Source: Phlebotomus papatasi
Lineage: Eukaryota; Arthropoda; Insecta; Diptera; Psychodidae
DNA length: 64,000 nucleotides
NCBI RefSeq assembly: GCF_024763615.1
Contig: NC_077222.1
Location: 67,270,001-67,334,000 of the forward strand
Reading direction: 5' to 3'
The position numbers and the translations under genes are program-made. Below, one piece after another: positions 1 to 12,083 of this stretch. The stretch's first letter is position 1; every line of letters begins with the position of its first letter. The notes beneath the pieces are model-generated. The model saw only the letters and a list, made by a program, of their open reading frames with translations. It searched no databases and was not told where the DNA came from.

Positions 1-1
1 C

Positions 2-2254
2 AGAATCACGGGAGCTAACGATGAGGAGCACCATTTCAGATTGAGGGAAGTACTTAAAAGGTTAGAAGAAAGGAACATGAGGGTCAATTTTGGGAAATGT
101 GAGTTTTTTGCAGATAAAATTGACTATTGCGGATACGTGATTGACAAAAATGGAATCCATAAGGATCCAAAGAAAATAGAAGCTTTGGAGAAAATGCCTC
201 GCCCTAGGGATGTAGATGAAGTAAGAGCCTATGCGGGTTTTGTTAATTACTATGGACGTTTCTTTCCGAATTTAAGCACCAAACTCAATCCGATCAACAA
301 TCTTTTGAAAAGCAAGGGCGATGTTGATTGGGATAATAATTGTGAGAATGCGTTTCAAGAAATTAAAAAAGAAATGAGTAGTAATAGAGTACTGGCACAT
401 TTTGACCCCAAAGAAACATTGATATTGTCAGTGGATGCAAGTCCTGTCGGGGTGGGCGCATGTTTGGGACACAGGTATAGGGATGGCACAGAAAGGCCAT
501 TATTTTTTGCTTCACAAACTTTGACGGAAACTCAGAAAAAATATACTCAAATCGATAAAGAGGCCTATGCCATTATTTTCGGCATAAAGAAGTTCTATTC
601 TTACTTATACGGTAGGAATTTTGTATTGATCACCGATAATAAGCCATTATCGCAAATCATGAGGCCTGATAAAGGGGTACCCCATTATTCTGCGTTAAGA
701 ATGCAGCACTATGCTATGTTCTTGAAGGGTTTTGATTTTTCTGTTGAGCACAGGGGTACTAAATTTCATGGAAATGCGGACGGTCTATCAAGGCTACCTT
801 TGAAAGAGACTTCTCAGTATGAAACAGACGACCCAGAAATTGTTCAGATTGGGCTTATAAATACACTTCCTGTCACAGTAACAGAGATTAGAGCAGAAAC
901 TTATAAAGACAGTGAAGTTCGAGATTTGATTGAGGGACTGAAGTCGGGCAAAATTGTTAGAAAGGAACTTAGGTTTGGTATCCCTATGGAGGAATTTTCA
1001 TTCAAGCACGGTTGTCTAATTCGAGGCATACGTACATATATTCCAAAGAAGCTGCGGGACATCATTTTGCAAGAGTTACATCAGGGTCACAATGGGGCGA
1101 CTAAAATGAAAGTGCTTGCTAGAAGCTATTGTTGGTGGTCAGGGATTGATAGGGAGATTGAGGATTTGGTTAAAAACTGTTCTGATTGCCAGGAGAATCG
1201 CGCTAATCCAAAAAAAGTGCCAACTCATTTGTGGGAAGATGCTAAGAGACCATTTCAACGTATTCATATTGATTACGCAGGGCCTATTAGTGGGAAATGG
1301 TTGCTTGTCGTAGTTGATTCTTTTTCCAAGTGGCCTGAAGTTGCTATTGTGTCAGATATGACAACAGAAACAACTATTCAGGAATTAAGAAAGATTTTCG
1401 CAACTCACGGTCTGCCTGAAGAAATAGTATCTGATCAAGGAAGGCAGTTCACGAGTGGGGATTTTGCAGACTTTTGCAAGGTTAATGGGATTTTGCATAG
1501 AATGGGGGCACCTTATCACCCGGCAACCAATGGACAAGCGGAGAGATACGTAAGAACAATTAAAGAAAAACTTATGGCCCTGAAGAACGTCAGTAAAGCA
1601 GATTTAAATCAGAAGATGTGCACTGTTTTGTTAAATTACAGAAGAACTCCTCATAGTACAACAGGGGTATCTCCTAGTCAGAAGCTTTATCAAAGACAAA
1701 TAAGATCGCGTTTGGATTTTATAATTCCAAAAGAAGAGGAAGAGAAGGATAGGACTGTTATCACGGAAAAAGTACGAAAATTCGAAATTGGGGATCGTGT
1801 AGCAGCTAGAAATTATAAAAATGGGGAGGCTAAATGGAAATTTGGGAGAATTCAAGAAAAATTAGGACAATTACATTATAATGTGTCGATGGATAGTGGG
1901 TTGATTTGGAAGAGGCATATTGATCAGCTTAGGAACGTGGGAGAGAATGTTTCGGAAACTAAAAATCAAGGCAATGAATCTTCCTGGGATGACGAAGATA
2001 TCGACATATCTTTCAGAAGTCCGGTTGTTCAAGAAAATGAAGTAGAAGTACTTGAAACTGAAAGTCAAAATGAGAGAGAAGATGTTTTCTTGGAAGAGGA
2101 GGAGACAGATGTGGAGGATTTTCAAGATGCACTTGATAGAAGTCAATCTCATACAGATTCTGAGTCTCTAGAGACAGCACAGTTGCCTGAACCCTTGGAG
2201 TTTGAAGGTAGACCAAAAAGAATTATTAAGCCACCGAATCGCCTCAATTTGTAA
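2..2254 (+). CDS. Ty3/gypsy-type pol polyprotein, 5'-partial (RT tail, RNase H, integrase)
   Basis: The frame is open from base 2 and enters from the left, so the start codon is outside the window. Counting the TTG at 41 as residue 1, residues 1-100 are the RT C-terminal part (FGKCEFF, YCGYVI). RNase H follows with acidic residues D132 (SVDASP), E174 (KEAYAI), D199 (TDN) and D247 (ADGLSR). The integrase zinc finger has H347/H350 and C380/C383. The integrase core has D411, D465 and E501, which is DD35E spacing. The C-terminal ~120 residues are acidic and end in a basic RPKRIIKPP tail. In the family this polyprotein reverse-transcribes the element RNA and inserts the DNA. No stop or frameshift interrupts the visible 751 codons, so the element may be young. 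No env-like frame follows; a polypurine tract and LTR come ~100 bp downstream. Gag, protease and the RT catalytic YxDD lie outside. Seen: frame and motifs. Inferred: activity. Confidence 0.95.
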   Translation, partial: RITGANDEEHHFRLREVLKRLEERNMRVNFGKCEFFADKIDYCGYVIDKNGIHKDPKKIEALEKMPRPRDVDEVRAYAGFVNYYGRFFPNLSTKLNPINNLLKSKGDVDWDNNCENAFQEIKKEMSSNRVLAHFDPKETLILSVDASPVGVGACLGHRYRDGTERPLFFASQTLTETQKKYTQIDKEAYAIIFGIKKFYSYLYGRNFVLITDNKPLSQIMRPDKGVPHYSALRMQHYAMFLKGFDFSVEHRGTKFHGNADGLSRLPLKETSQYETDDPEIVQIGLINTLPVTVTEIRAETYKDSEVRDLIEGLKSGKIVRKELRFGIPMEEFSFKHGCLIRGIRTYIPKKLRDIILQELHQGHNGATKMKVLARSYCWWSGIDREIEDLVKNCSDCQENRANPKKVPTHLWEDAKRPFQRIHIDYAGPISGKWLLVVVDSFSKWPEVAIVSDMTTETTIQELRKIFATHGLPEEIVSDQGRQFTSGDFADFCKVNGILHRMGAPYHPATNGQAERYVRTIKEKLMALKNVSKADLNQKMCTVLLNYRRTPHSTTGVSPSQKLYQRQIRSRLDFIIPKEEEEKDRTVITEKVRKFEIGDRVAARNYKNGEAKWKFGRIQEKLGQLHYNVSMDSGLIWKRHIDQLRNVGENVSETKNQGNESSWDDEDIDISFRSPVVQENEVEVLETESQNEREDVFLEEEETDVEDFQDALDRSQSHTDSESLETAQLPEPLEFEGRPKRIIKPPNRLNL

Positions 2255-2354
2255 ATTATGCTTTTCCTTAAATTTAATCTAAGTTCTTTATTTCATTATT
2301 TTGTTATCAATGAATCCAATTTTAAATTTATCATTTTGGTTATTTGAAAATCTT

Positions 2355-2367
2355 AAGGAGGGAAGGA
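2355..2367 (+). other. Polypurine tract of the left LTR retrotransposon
   Basis: A 13-base all-purine run (AAGGAGGGAAGGA) lies directly before a TGTTAGG LTR start, 100 bp after the pol stop. In LTR retroelements such a tract primes plus-strand DNA synthesis. Its position fixes the left edge of the 3' LTR. Confidence 0.85.
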
Positions 2368-2550
2368 TGTTAGGAAGTAATTATGTTCACCACTAGATGG
2401 CAGTAACAATTTAGTCTATGTTTTCTATGTCCATTAACTTAATGACGTTAATGATTATTCCATGTATGGATTCACTCTGAGAATAAAGCTATTACAGTAT
2501 CAATACCTTGATTTTATGGGACCATTGATTCGTCATCGAGATGTTGAGTA
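2368..2550 (+). mobile_element. 3' LTR of the left Ty3/gypsy element (right end uncertain)
   Basis: The LTR begins TGTTAGGAAG immediately after the polypurine tract and contains an AATAAA signal at 2482-2487. The matching 5' LTR is outside the window, so the right boundary cannot be aligned; a terminal CA near 2550 is one option and a TAACA near 2655 another. Confidence 0.55.
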
Positions 2551-4290
2551 CAGTATAGAGTGTTAATCGTTTGTCAAATTCTCTCGTTTGTCACATGATA
2601 AATTCCAGAAACCAGTACAGAGAAACTTAATTTTAAGTCTGCAACTAATCAGTAACATATCAGTCAATCCTGAAGCCAGAGAACGCATTCCTGAGCAAAG
2701 TAGAGGAATCTCACAGAGAATGGTCATAGTGAAGAATGTGATGAAGTCCATAAGAAATATCACAAGTCACAAGTGTGTCCTCTATTTGATTATTTCACAA
2801 ACCCCATACAATTGCTTTAGAATTCAAGTGAAGCTCATAAAATGGCATTTCTATTGATGCCATTGTCACATTCTCCACATAATGCGGAACTTCCTCCACC
2901 CTGCGTGAGAATTCTTCCTCTGCCAGGAAACTTAATGTGCCTTTCCAATCCCACCCACAGAGTGCTAAAGAATGCCTCTTCTTGCCACAGACCATTCCAC
3001 ACCAAATTTATTGATTGCAATTCCTCACCCCGTGGATCCATTCGAGTGCTTCGTCTTGTCTGCACAGAAATCTTCACCTCCAAAAGGTGCGGATGAGGGA
3101 CAGAGGAAATTATCTCCGGGATTTCTTTTCAACTGATAATCTCTTAAATCTTATTTACTCGATGCAAATACAATGATACACTTCCACAGAAAAACCGTCG
3201 AGTTAAATGTGGGTGGGATGTGGCGAAGTAAAACCTCAATGAAAGCTCATGCAATTTAATTGAGAAATTAAATTAAATTTTAATGAATGTGCTGAGTATC
3301 ACCACACTTTCTCCTTTTTTCCTGTTGGAGAACATGGAAATTCTTTGAACTGCCATTTACCAAAGTATTCCATTATTCACCTCATTTCAATATCTCACTG
3401 ACAAAATTGCCTTAAGGGCTACTCGCTGTAAATTCAAAAAATACGCAATTCACATTTTTATACGGGTTTTGAATTTTGGTTATTCGAAATTACAGTATAA
3501 AAAAATTTTAATGAATTATTTCAATTTGGGTTTTACAGTTGCCTCTCATTACAATACGTCCGCCGCTGTCTTAATCTTGAGGATAACATGACGAAAAGTC
3601 ATCCTGTCGGTGGTTGTTTATTCTTGTACTGATACCATTTTTAATTTGCATAATAATTTTTAAAGGAGGTCTTCATTGTTTCATTTATAGTTAATTTTTA
3701 AAACAATGGAAGTAAAGATGAAAATCTAATATTAACGATTAAAAATTACACAAACAAATAAAAGTCGTTTCTTTATTGTTTCTATTAATAATACAAACAA
3801 AATTAAACGATAGAATTTTTGTTCTCTATGAGGCAAATATTTTAGCTTCTAATTTAGGATCTCAACATGATTTTCATATTCTACAAATTTTCTAATATAG
3901 GGAAAACTAAGGGAATATTAAACATAATGTAATTGCAATCAAGAATTTTTTACTAGATAGGCTTCAGAGGATGTGACCTATAAAAATTCAAAGATTTTAT
4001 CGGAATCCTTATCTATGTAAGAAATGGTCAATATAAGTCCAAGTACTGTAAAAATAATAATCAGCCTTTACAAATATCCCATGGTTTCTACTATACCCCA
4101 GTGTCCCCTACATAAACTTTTACTACTATACCTATTTACTGTTAATCAGTTTATCTTTAACAAATAAAATGTAATTTTTCGTAAAATATTGTACATCATT
4201 GGATTAGATTCCATTTTTTTGTAAAAAAAGAATATTAAAATTTTTAGTAATATTTTTACGGATTTTATTTACTGTGAGAATTTGCGAACT
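2551..4290. other. AT-rich non-coding stretch, no gene recognised
   Basis: Short open frames here (for example around 2588-3096) overlap in several frames, lack recognisable motifs and look like chance. I see no RNA gene or clear repeat. Confidence 0.5.
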
Positions 4291-4299
4291 TTTTGTTCA

Positions 4300-4470
4300 A
4301 TATTATTTGTAGTTATGTACAGAGAATCGTCAATCAGAGCAAGGGACACTCAAATCATCCAGTATTCTCCGGAGTGGAGATAAGAAAAATTCCTGCCTCA
4401 ACCCGGGGTCGAACTGGACGACCTCTCTCGTAAACTAGACGAGTCCTCTACCAACTGAGCTTTAGTGGCC
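4300..4470 (-). repeat. tRNA-derived SINE fragment
   Basis: On the minus strand the sequence starts with a tRNA-like A box (GCTCAGTTGGTAGAGG) and an anticodon arm with a 5-bp stem CTCGT/ACGAG and loop CTAGTTT. A B box follows (AGTTCGACCCC). Acceptor and T-stem pairing is poor, so it is not a working tRNA. After the B box comes CAGGAATTTTTCT, the same string found at the same place in the SINE at 28534-28815, which links the two as one family or body module. The tail end is not resolved. Confidence 0.65.
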
Positions 4471-4747
4471 ACATACTTTGCTTGACTTGCTACGCAACCT
4501 TAACCAATGGCATTGCGCACTTCAATCATTTACTATTGGGGTTGCGAGATTTGAAAACGCTATCGTGCGTACACGTACGATGTACGACGTGGATTTCCGA
4601 CGTTAGCTGACTTACTGATGTATCTTTAGTGCCAAGATTGTTATGTGTTATTGGTTAGATTATCCCAGTTAACTTGTGCGCTTAAAAATTATCACTAATT
4701 CGTAAACTAATTTTGGAACTATAAATTGTATTTTGATTAAGATTTTA

Positions 4748-5328
4748 GAGGGCATTGGGTTACCTTTGAAATAGGGTATCTTTGAAATTGGATTTTTTCT
4801 GTAATTTTCAAATAGAATTGAGCCTTATCATAATGTAATTTAGCTTCGCAATTGATTTATTGAACCAAATTATATCTTTATAATTTTTTGTATTTGTATT
4901 AATTTGTATTAATTTGTATTTTATTGCCAATATGTACTTTTACATTAGCCCCTTCATACCATGCATCTGCCGCTGCCTCAGCATTGATGACCAGCATCTA
5001 AACTAAAGCTAAACGTCGGAAATTTTTCTTAGGTTGTAATAGTCTTTTGTCGTATTAGACGATCTTTTCTCTGAAGTTAGTAAGTGGTATTCACTGGACT
5101 TCAAGGAAGTAACGATAACGATTCGATAACATGGCTAGTGAGCTAGCGTGTGTTAAAGTGGTCAAGAGGTAAAAGTGATAAAGATTTAAGAATCACGAAC
5201 ATGACAAGACTAAAATTAAGACACCAAAGCTCACCGGACGAAGCCTGATAAGGTTCAGTTTCATTTAAAAATAGGAGAAAAAAGCCCAATTTCAAAGCTG
5301 CCCAAATTTAAAGGTGCCCCACTTTCCC
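4748..5328. mobile_element. TA-flanked MITE with 17-bp subrepeat termini
   Basis: The left end has two 17-bp units in tandem (GGGTTACCTTTGAAATA, GGGTATCTTTGAAATTG). The right end carries the same text inverted: CCCAATTTCAAAG, then AAAGGTGCCCCACTTTCCC. TA dinucleotides flank both ends (4746-4747, 5329-5330). No transposase frame is inside. A related right-end-like segment follows at 5340-5400 (GGTGCCTC, ACACCCTACTTCC), suggesting a second nested end. Confidence 0.65.
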
Positions 5329-5400
5329 TAGTTACATTTAAAAATTATGGGAAAAAGCCCTATTTAAAAGGTGCCTCAATTAAAAGACACCCTACTTCCA

Positions 5401-7883
5401 GTTTAATTGAATTCTATTGATTCAACTGTTTTTTTTTTAATCACTTTTGCAATGACAAATTTCTTTTAGTTTGTTCATTTATTAAGGTTTTGTTGATTCT
5501 CTTTTATCTGGAAGTAGCCTCTTACACGGGGAACTGGATGTGCAAGAGTTTCGCTGGCGAGAGTGGCACTCGGGGATGAATAAGTGTTCGAAAAAAGAAG
5601 TAGATGGAAAGACATGGGATATTCAGCCCATTATTGCTTTTTCGATGGAGACTCCTCGTCATGCAATAAATACTTCCAAGGTGGAATTTTCTAATTCATT
5701 TCTGTCGCGCTGAAATGATGGCATTTCAGTGCCGCATTCCGGTCCCATCCTCAGGGTTGGCTATTGCTGCTTGGGTGACCAAAGGACCCGGTAGCACTGC
5801 ATTTATGCCAGGAGCATATAATGCATGGGGTGACCGAGTGGTGTGGAGTGGACGCCTCAATGTGAAATATGTGCAAAACTTTTACGAGCTTTAAGCGTGG
5901 ACTGATGATGTAGCGCATGGCAGAGGCAGAACAGTCATAACCACAATCCGCAAGTACAAACGATTCATAAATTTTGTATGGGCGCTCGTTAAAGTGAATT
6001 TCATTTCAATTTTTGTGAGATCTATTATTTGGCCATTTTTCGAACTTTGTATCAATTTATTTTGTTGACTGAAAAAGGTTGGATGGGGAGACCACTTTGG
6101 CACCAAAAACCTCCTCATTCGCTCTCGCATCAGCACGTCATGCAAAAAGTTCGCGATTACTCTAAAAATTCTCTTTGAGTCATTTTGCTTGAAATATTCC
6201 ACACACATTTCGCAATTGCAATTCGATTGTTGGTATTTTGCGATTATTGCGACGCTTGTGACATTCATTTCGATTCTCAGTATTCTAATTTCATACTAAA
6301 CCTTTCAGATTTTCTGAAAATTTTAAATGGATCGTCATGTGCATTATTAAGCTATCCAATTTCAATATTCATTGCTTTGAGAAACAAATTGAAATGCTTC
6401 ACTTAGTATTATTAACGATTCTAATGAAAATCCGTATATTAGATTTATTACTTTATATTTTAATAAAATATAATTGCAATTATTTTGATTATAGATAGAA
6501 TTCGATCAATTCTACTAATAGCCCAAGCAGCACACCTTAGTTACTTAACTGTTGGATAACCGTTTGATAACTTCGCAAAATGTAAAATAGAGTTGTAAAA
6601 ACGTTGTCTGAATACCCAAAACTTGGTTGTGAGGGAGTAATGGAGCATTGAAATTTACTTACAAATAACTTTGCGAAATAACCTGAAAATAACCAAACGA
6701 TAACTTCCGAATAAACTCTTCGAATTGCCGAAGAAGAGAATTTTCTTTTCGCCACCGTTGTGTGGCGCAATGAGCAAATTGTCAAACTCCTGGCGAATTG
6801 TGTTTAGTAAATGCACCAAGTGACAAAAGTGTGGTGATGAAAATAATTGATACAATTCATTGTGCGTGTTTGGTGAGTTTTCTCCAGTTTCCTCGTATGA
6901 AATGTTTATGCCAAAGTGCCCTACTTGTAGAGAATTTACGAGTACATCTGAAAAGTAACCTCCCGTTGCAAAATTCAGAAATATTGTTTATAATTTTTGT
7001 GAGATATTCATCAGTGCGATAATATTTGTAAAATCATGTCCATAGGAGTCATTGATAACTTTCAAAGTACCTTAAAAATGCAACAATTAATCTGTGGAGG
7101 CTGTGTTTAGAGAGATATTAAGTGACAAAATTTCGATGTGAGCCACCCAAAAAAAATTTCATAGTGTGCTTTCTCTCTTTCCACCATTGAAGGGGCTATT
7201 CATTGGGAAAATGGGTGATACGCGAAATAAATTTTCTTTATTATACTGTTTTTTCATAATAGAATGAAAGGTTTTTTTTCAATATATAATTTTTATTTTG
7301 CTTGTTATCGACGTTTTTTATTTTAAAGTGCAACTACAAGAACGTTTATACACTTTGTTCTTGGGAGATTATTTACTATTGGGCATAAACATTCTCGTAA
7401 AAATTATGTAATATTGTACAATTTATAACCATTTTTTTTGTTCTTGTTTTTTTATGTAGAAAGAAAGGGAAAAATCTTCTAGGAGACACTCAACAAAATG
7501 TAAATTTTGGGAAAACCCGACGGCAGAAACGAGAACGGTCTAGGGAATTCTAAATCCTCAGGTACAGAAAAAAATCAGTTAATTTGCTGTTCGTTATTTC
7601 TTTTTTTGCATGTTATTTGAAAAACTCACAAAAATAAAAAAAATCTCTTTAAAATAAACATAATAACAATATTAAAACTGTAATTAAATGTGAACGAAAA
7701 CCATTTCCAAAAACTAAAAATTTACACTTTTGTAAAATGGTCATCACATATTATTTACAGTATATAAAGAAAAACAAAAATATTTTGCAGATATTTTTAA
7801 TAGAATTTTTCTAAATTTTTGATTTTTTTAATGCAATGGTTTATCGCCGCATTCTTAAATTTTCTTTTTAATTCCTTTCATTA
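5401..7883. other. Non-coding stretch, no gene recognised
   Basis: Slightly more GC-balanced text at 5480-6200 contains a 125-codon open frame on the minus strand without domains, splice context or codon bias I can defend. The remainder is AT-rich. A TAACTT/TAACCG-rich segment at 6527-6790 could be an old MITE, but its ends cannot be matched. Confidence 0.45.
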
Positions 7884-7885
7884 TA

Positions 7886-9355
7886 GGGGGAGGCTTTGAT
7901 CGTTCGCACATACGCTACCTTCAAACACTTCATATTTCTCCCATATTCCTTTATTAATCTCACATATGGCTATATATTGTAATAGCTAGCCTTAAATCCC
8001 ATCTTTCCTGAAAAAATTGAGAGTCTAATCCTTTTTTCCTAGTTTCAGGAAGCAAAAAATAAAAACAGGTCCAAAACTGTAATTTTGCTGTGCAATACTT
8101 CAGACGATTGTGCACAAATTATATCACTTTTCAGAAAAACGACTATCACAGAGGGTAGAGGGGTTATTAGGGTTCACATTTATGTAAAAATCTTTTAGGC
8201 TGAAGAGGCACTTTTTGTGGGTGGATGAAAATTCACAAACTTGACTCACATTCATCGATCGCATATAGAAGACTGCTTCTTTCAGACATTTTCCAGGAAA
8301 CTTCATTTTAGATACGATCCCTCATATTCACATCTATTGTAATCTACCGATTTAATCTACCACTAAAAAATAAAACTTACAAAAATTAAAGTTGATAAAC
8401 AAGAAGTGATTTGACTCAAATAGACCGCAGTTGAGTATTTTTTAAGCAATTTTGCATTTCTTTGATATAAAAATATTTTTCAAGCTTGCACAAACTGAAT
8501 ATGTGCAATGAAAGAATCACATCTGCAATAAGCTCATACAGTTTACAACTGATTTTTGACAATCTTTGACATAACCTCACTTTTGTATTGTTTTTTATGT
8601 CAAAGAAAAGAAAATTGCCCGTGAGAAGCTGTTTTGTGAAAATTTTAGCCTGTTCACCTGCTGAAGCTCAATATCTGTGCTAAATCCCGATTCCTGCAGC
8701 TGCAGGAACAGAGAAATCTTCAATGAGATGCGCATTCAAACGTTTTTGTGCATATCCGGCTCTGTGGAGGAATGGTGGAATCTTGTGTGGTCTTCTCGCT
8801 TGCAGAGTTTTAGTCAATTTTTAGCTTTAAAAACTTATTGATTCGTGTAAATTTGGTGATATTTGGACTTTTCAAGAAAGTATTCATCAGATTCAACCGT
8901 TTCCGGAGTGAAATTCTCATAGAATCGAGCAAAAAAATGGTTTTTAGTGTCAATAAAACATCTCTCAGAAAAGTTCCAAAAAAGTGATATTAAAATCTTT
9001 TATTCCTTGTACAAACGGTTTAATCAAGTAGATTAGAGTTCCCTTTAAACAATGATGTGCAACTTTTAGTGTCCGGTGCAAAATTTACGGTGAAAATGGG
9101 GTGTTCAATGATGGCGTGAATCGTATGCGATAATAGAAACTTGATTGATCTATCGGACAAATCGCCATTAAATTTTCATTTTCCTCTGGAGGAAAATCTA
9201 AGGATTTCCTGGGATTTTGTGGGGTGGGATTATGAACCTTATAAGTAAGACTTTTTTTTGGCATAGTTGGAGAATCCATACGGTTTGCATGGTAGTCAGA
9301 AAAAATCACTGAACTTGAACATCATTTTTGTATGCGAAAGTTCAAAGCCTCCCCC
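7886..9355. mobile_element. TIR element of ~1.47 kb (GGGGGAGGCTTTGA family)
   Basis: The left end GGGGGAGGCTTTGATCGTTC is mirrored at the right end, which reads TATGCGAAAGTTCAAAGCC then TCCCCC. TA duplications flank at 7884-7885 and 9356-9357. The interior has no transposase-like frame, so it is a non-autonomous element or an internally decayed copy. A shorter relative begins at 59440. Confidence 0.7.
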
Positions 9356-11316
9356 TACACTTGACAAATCTGTCTCCCGATCGAGTACAACGTACTTCTA
9401 CTTCCTCTTAATAACTGGCAAATCTTCAGCCGGCTGAGCCTTCCTCCTGAATTCGGTCTTCAAAATTCTCTAGTATTTCTCGATCAGGCACATTTCCGGG
9501 GTGCGGGATGGGTTTAATACCTTTCCCACAACCGTGGAAACTTTTGAGAAAAGGATCGTTGAGTTTCCGCACCCTCATGACAAGTTTACTTTTTATATGA
9601 AGCTATTTGAAGTCAACTCATAAATTAATCTCGGATTCAAATTACTTAGAGTTTACCAAGCTTACTTAATACTCTAAGCGAAAATGTATTTAAACAGAAA
9701 TCTAGGTATCTCTCCACACTGTACAAAATCTTATGACACGAAGAAACTTCATACTTTTAAGATATTTCGCGTAACGCTTGCAAATGCAGAGAAATTCCCA
9801 TATGTAAAAATGAGCTTTTGGATTCAACTTTTAGGCAACTTGGCAGAGCTTGAGTTTAGGTGAGCTTGTTTTAGCACTTTAACACGCTGTTCGTTCGATA
9901 AGCAGTAGCTGAAGATTTGTAGTTTTTCAAACCATTCCTCTTCTTTATTTTATGGACCAACCTTCAATGTATTCTTATCTGTTTATGCCAACATCTCGCA
10001 CAAAAAGAATGAGTTGCTTCTCGAAAAGCTCTAGGACTTTCCTTTTCATCCTCTTGCCCACAATCTCAAGCTTTCGGCCACTTCCTTCTGGCTTCTGAGT
10101 TACAGTCTTGAGTTCTTAGAATCTAATTATAACCTTCCAGATAATGGAGCAGCACACTTCCCGGTCAATTTCGCGATTTCAGTTTAACTTGCGTTTGGAT
10201 TTAAAAATCAGTCAAAAATCTTTATTTCTTTGACAACAATTTCACCAAAAGAAAGCTAATTAAATTCTCTCAAAACCACAATGAAGAAATAAACAATATC
10301 CAAAGTCTACTGATCGTAGACGCCCTTATGTTGTGTAGTAATAAAACTTTTTGGAATCTTTATCCGAAGGAACTTATTTGTATAATTTAATGTATTTAGT
10401 TACAGATTGCATCAGATTAATATTAAATTTAAGTTTTTTTTTCTAGGCTCACGCTAAATGCAACGCGAGAAAATGATGACATCGGGAAAATTATTTCAAC
10501 AGTAGAACTTCGTAATTTATAAATAAACTGTTCTTACATCATTTAACGGAATCTATAAGATTTTACCTAATGATTTAAATATGGAATGGAAATTATTTTA
10601 AAGATAAACTCAAGAATTCCTTTAGTTTATACTTTCCGTTATATTCATTTGATCAAATTTTATTTTTACGAATTTTTTAAGTTGGGTCAACTTTTTACTA
10701 ATTGATTGCCCCTTTATGAAATGTTGTGTCACGTGGTAATTGTATGTCACTGTAAATTCTAAAAGCATTGAAAATTAGTCAATAAACATGAATATTACTT
10801 AAATTCAAACAAATTTTGTTTTATTTGTCCCTCTCTTGTGATATAAATAACCTAATTGTTGTCAAATGATTATTTTTTAAGGTATTTCTTTCGCTGTTAG
10901 TTATTTCGCAGTTATCTTTTAACGTTATTTTACTAACCAAATTTTAACGTTGTTACAACGATAAATTTTGGTAAGGTTATTTTGTGCCGCATGGGAGGTT
11001 ACGGCACCCCAAATTGAAGTTCCCAAAAATAGTATTAAAGGTTTTAAAAGCTGCAATTACATATTCACTGAATATCTTTATTTATATATTTTCTAAAACT
11101 CATTTCCGTTAAGCTCTTAAACACATAAAAGACCACCAAAAACATTAAAACATTAAAACATATTGCCTGGGAATTGTCGTTTAATCGTTGGAACGATAAA
11201 ACTATTCTTCCTGTATGCATCACATTCAGAATCCGTTATAAAGTCTTTTCAAAATTAATCAATATTCAAACAACACTTAAAACTTATTTTAGATAACGTA
11301 CTAAAAACAGCAATTT
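9356..11316. other. Non-coding stretch, no gene recognised
   Basis: Short open frames only. A segment at 10860-11000 ending GGTTATTTTGTGCCGC resembles a transposon end (tandem AACGTTA-like words), but no partner end was found. Confidence 0.45.
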
Positions 11317-11324
11317 ATAAGGGT

Positions 11325-12083
11325 GGGTCCCGGTCAAAATCCCGAAAGCCAAAATCCCGAACATTTTGGCACTCATAGATCACGGATATAATGTTCGCTA
11401 AAAATCAGAATCAAAACGGAAATAAAAGATTCCGGATAAAGAACGGAAAGAGATGTCGAGAATCGATTTTCGGAAATGGTTAAATTGTGATTTCACTAAG
11501 TTAATTATCTTAATGTTGAAACAACCATTTCCCGCCAAAAATATTTTTGTATACCCTTATCGGTGGCAGCCAAAATCCCGAAAGCCAAAATCCCGAAAAG
11601 GCCAAAATACCGAAAGCTAAAATCCCGAATAAGCCAAAATCCCGAATTCTTAAAAGGGTCATAGCTACTCCAACGATCACACCCGCGCTTGCTGGAGGTA
11701 AAGGGAAATCTTCTGTGTCTTGGGAAATTATTCTAAACATTTTCCCCATATAATTTCATCCCTTTCAGGATTTTGAACATTCGGGATTTTGGCTTTCGGG
11801 ATTTTAGCTTTCGGTATTTTGGCCTTTTCGGGATTTTGGCTTTCGGGATTTTGGCTTTCGGGATTTTGGCTTTCGGGATTTTGGCTGCCACCGATAAGGG
11901 TATACAAAAATATTTTTGGCGGGAAATGGTTGTTTCAACATTAAGATAATTAACTTAGTGAAATCACAATTTAACCATTTCCGAAAACCGATTCTCGACA
12001 TCTCTTTCCGTTCTTTATCCGCGTTTATTTCCGTTTTGATTCTGATTTTTAGCGAACATTACATCCGTGATCTATATGAGTGC
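11325..12083. mobile_element. Foldback-type element (copy A) rearranged as a large inverted duplication
   Basis: The left end GGGTCCCGGTCAAAATCCCG is at 11325. A full right half, made of tandem 15-bp units (CCAAAATCCCGAAAG) and the GGCTGCCACCG terminus, ends at 11893. That right half plus ~190 bp of adjoining host DNA is also present inverted at 11371-11630, so bases 11371 and 12083 pair across a centre near 11727. Rare variants (ATACCG, GCTAAAAT) occur in both arms. The 8-bp target ATAAGGGT is present at 11317-11324 and 11894-11901, and inverted at 11553-11560. Confidence 0.8.

Noticed and set aside
5891..6268. 125-codon minus-strand open frame
   Set aside because: No domain, no hydrophobic or repeat pattern, no splice or promoter context; length is compatible with chance in a locally less AT-rich block.
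6527..6790. Possible MITE starting GCCCAAGCAGCACACC
   Set aside because: A related end near 10980 exists, but inverted ends of this copy could not be matched.
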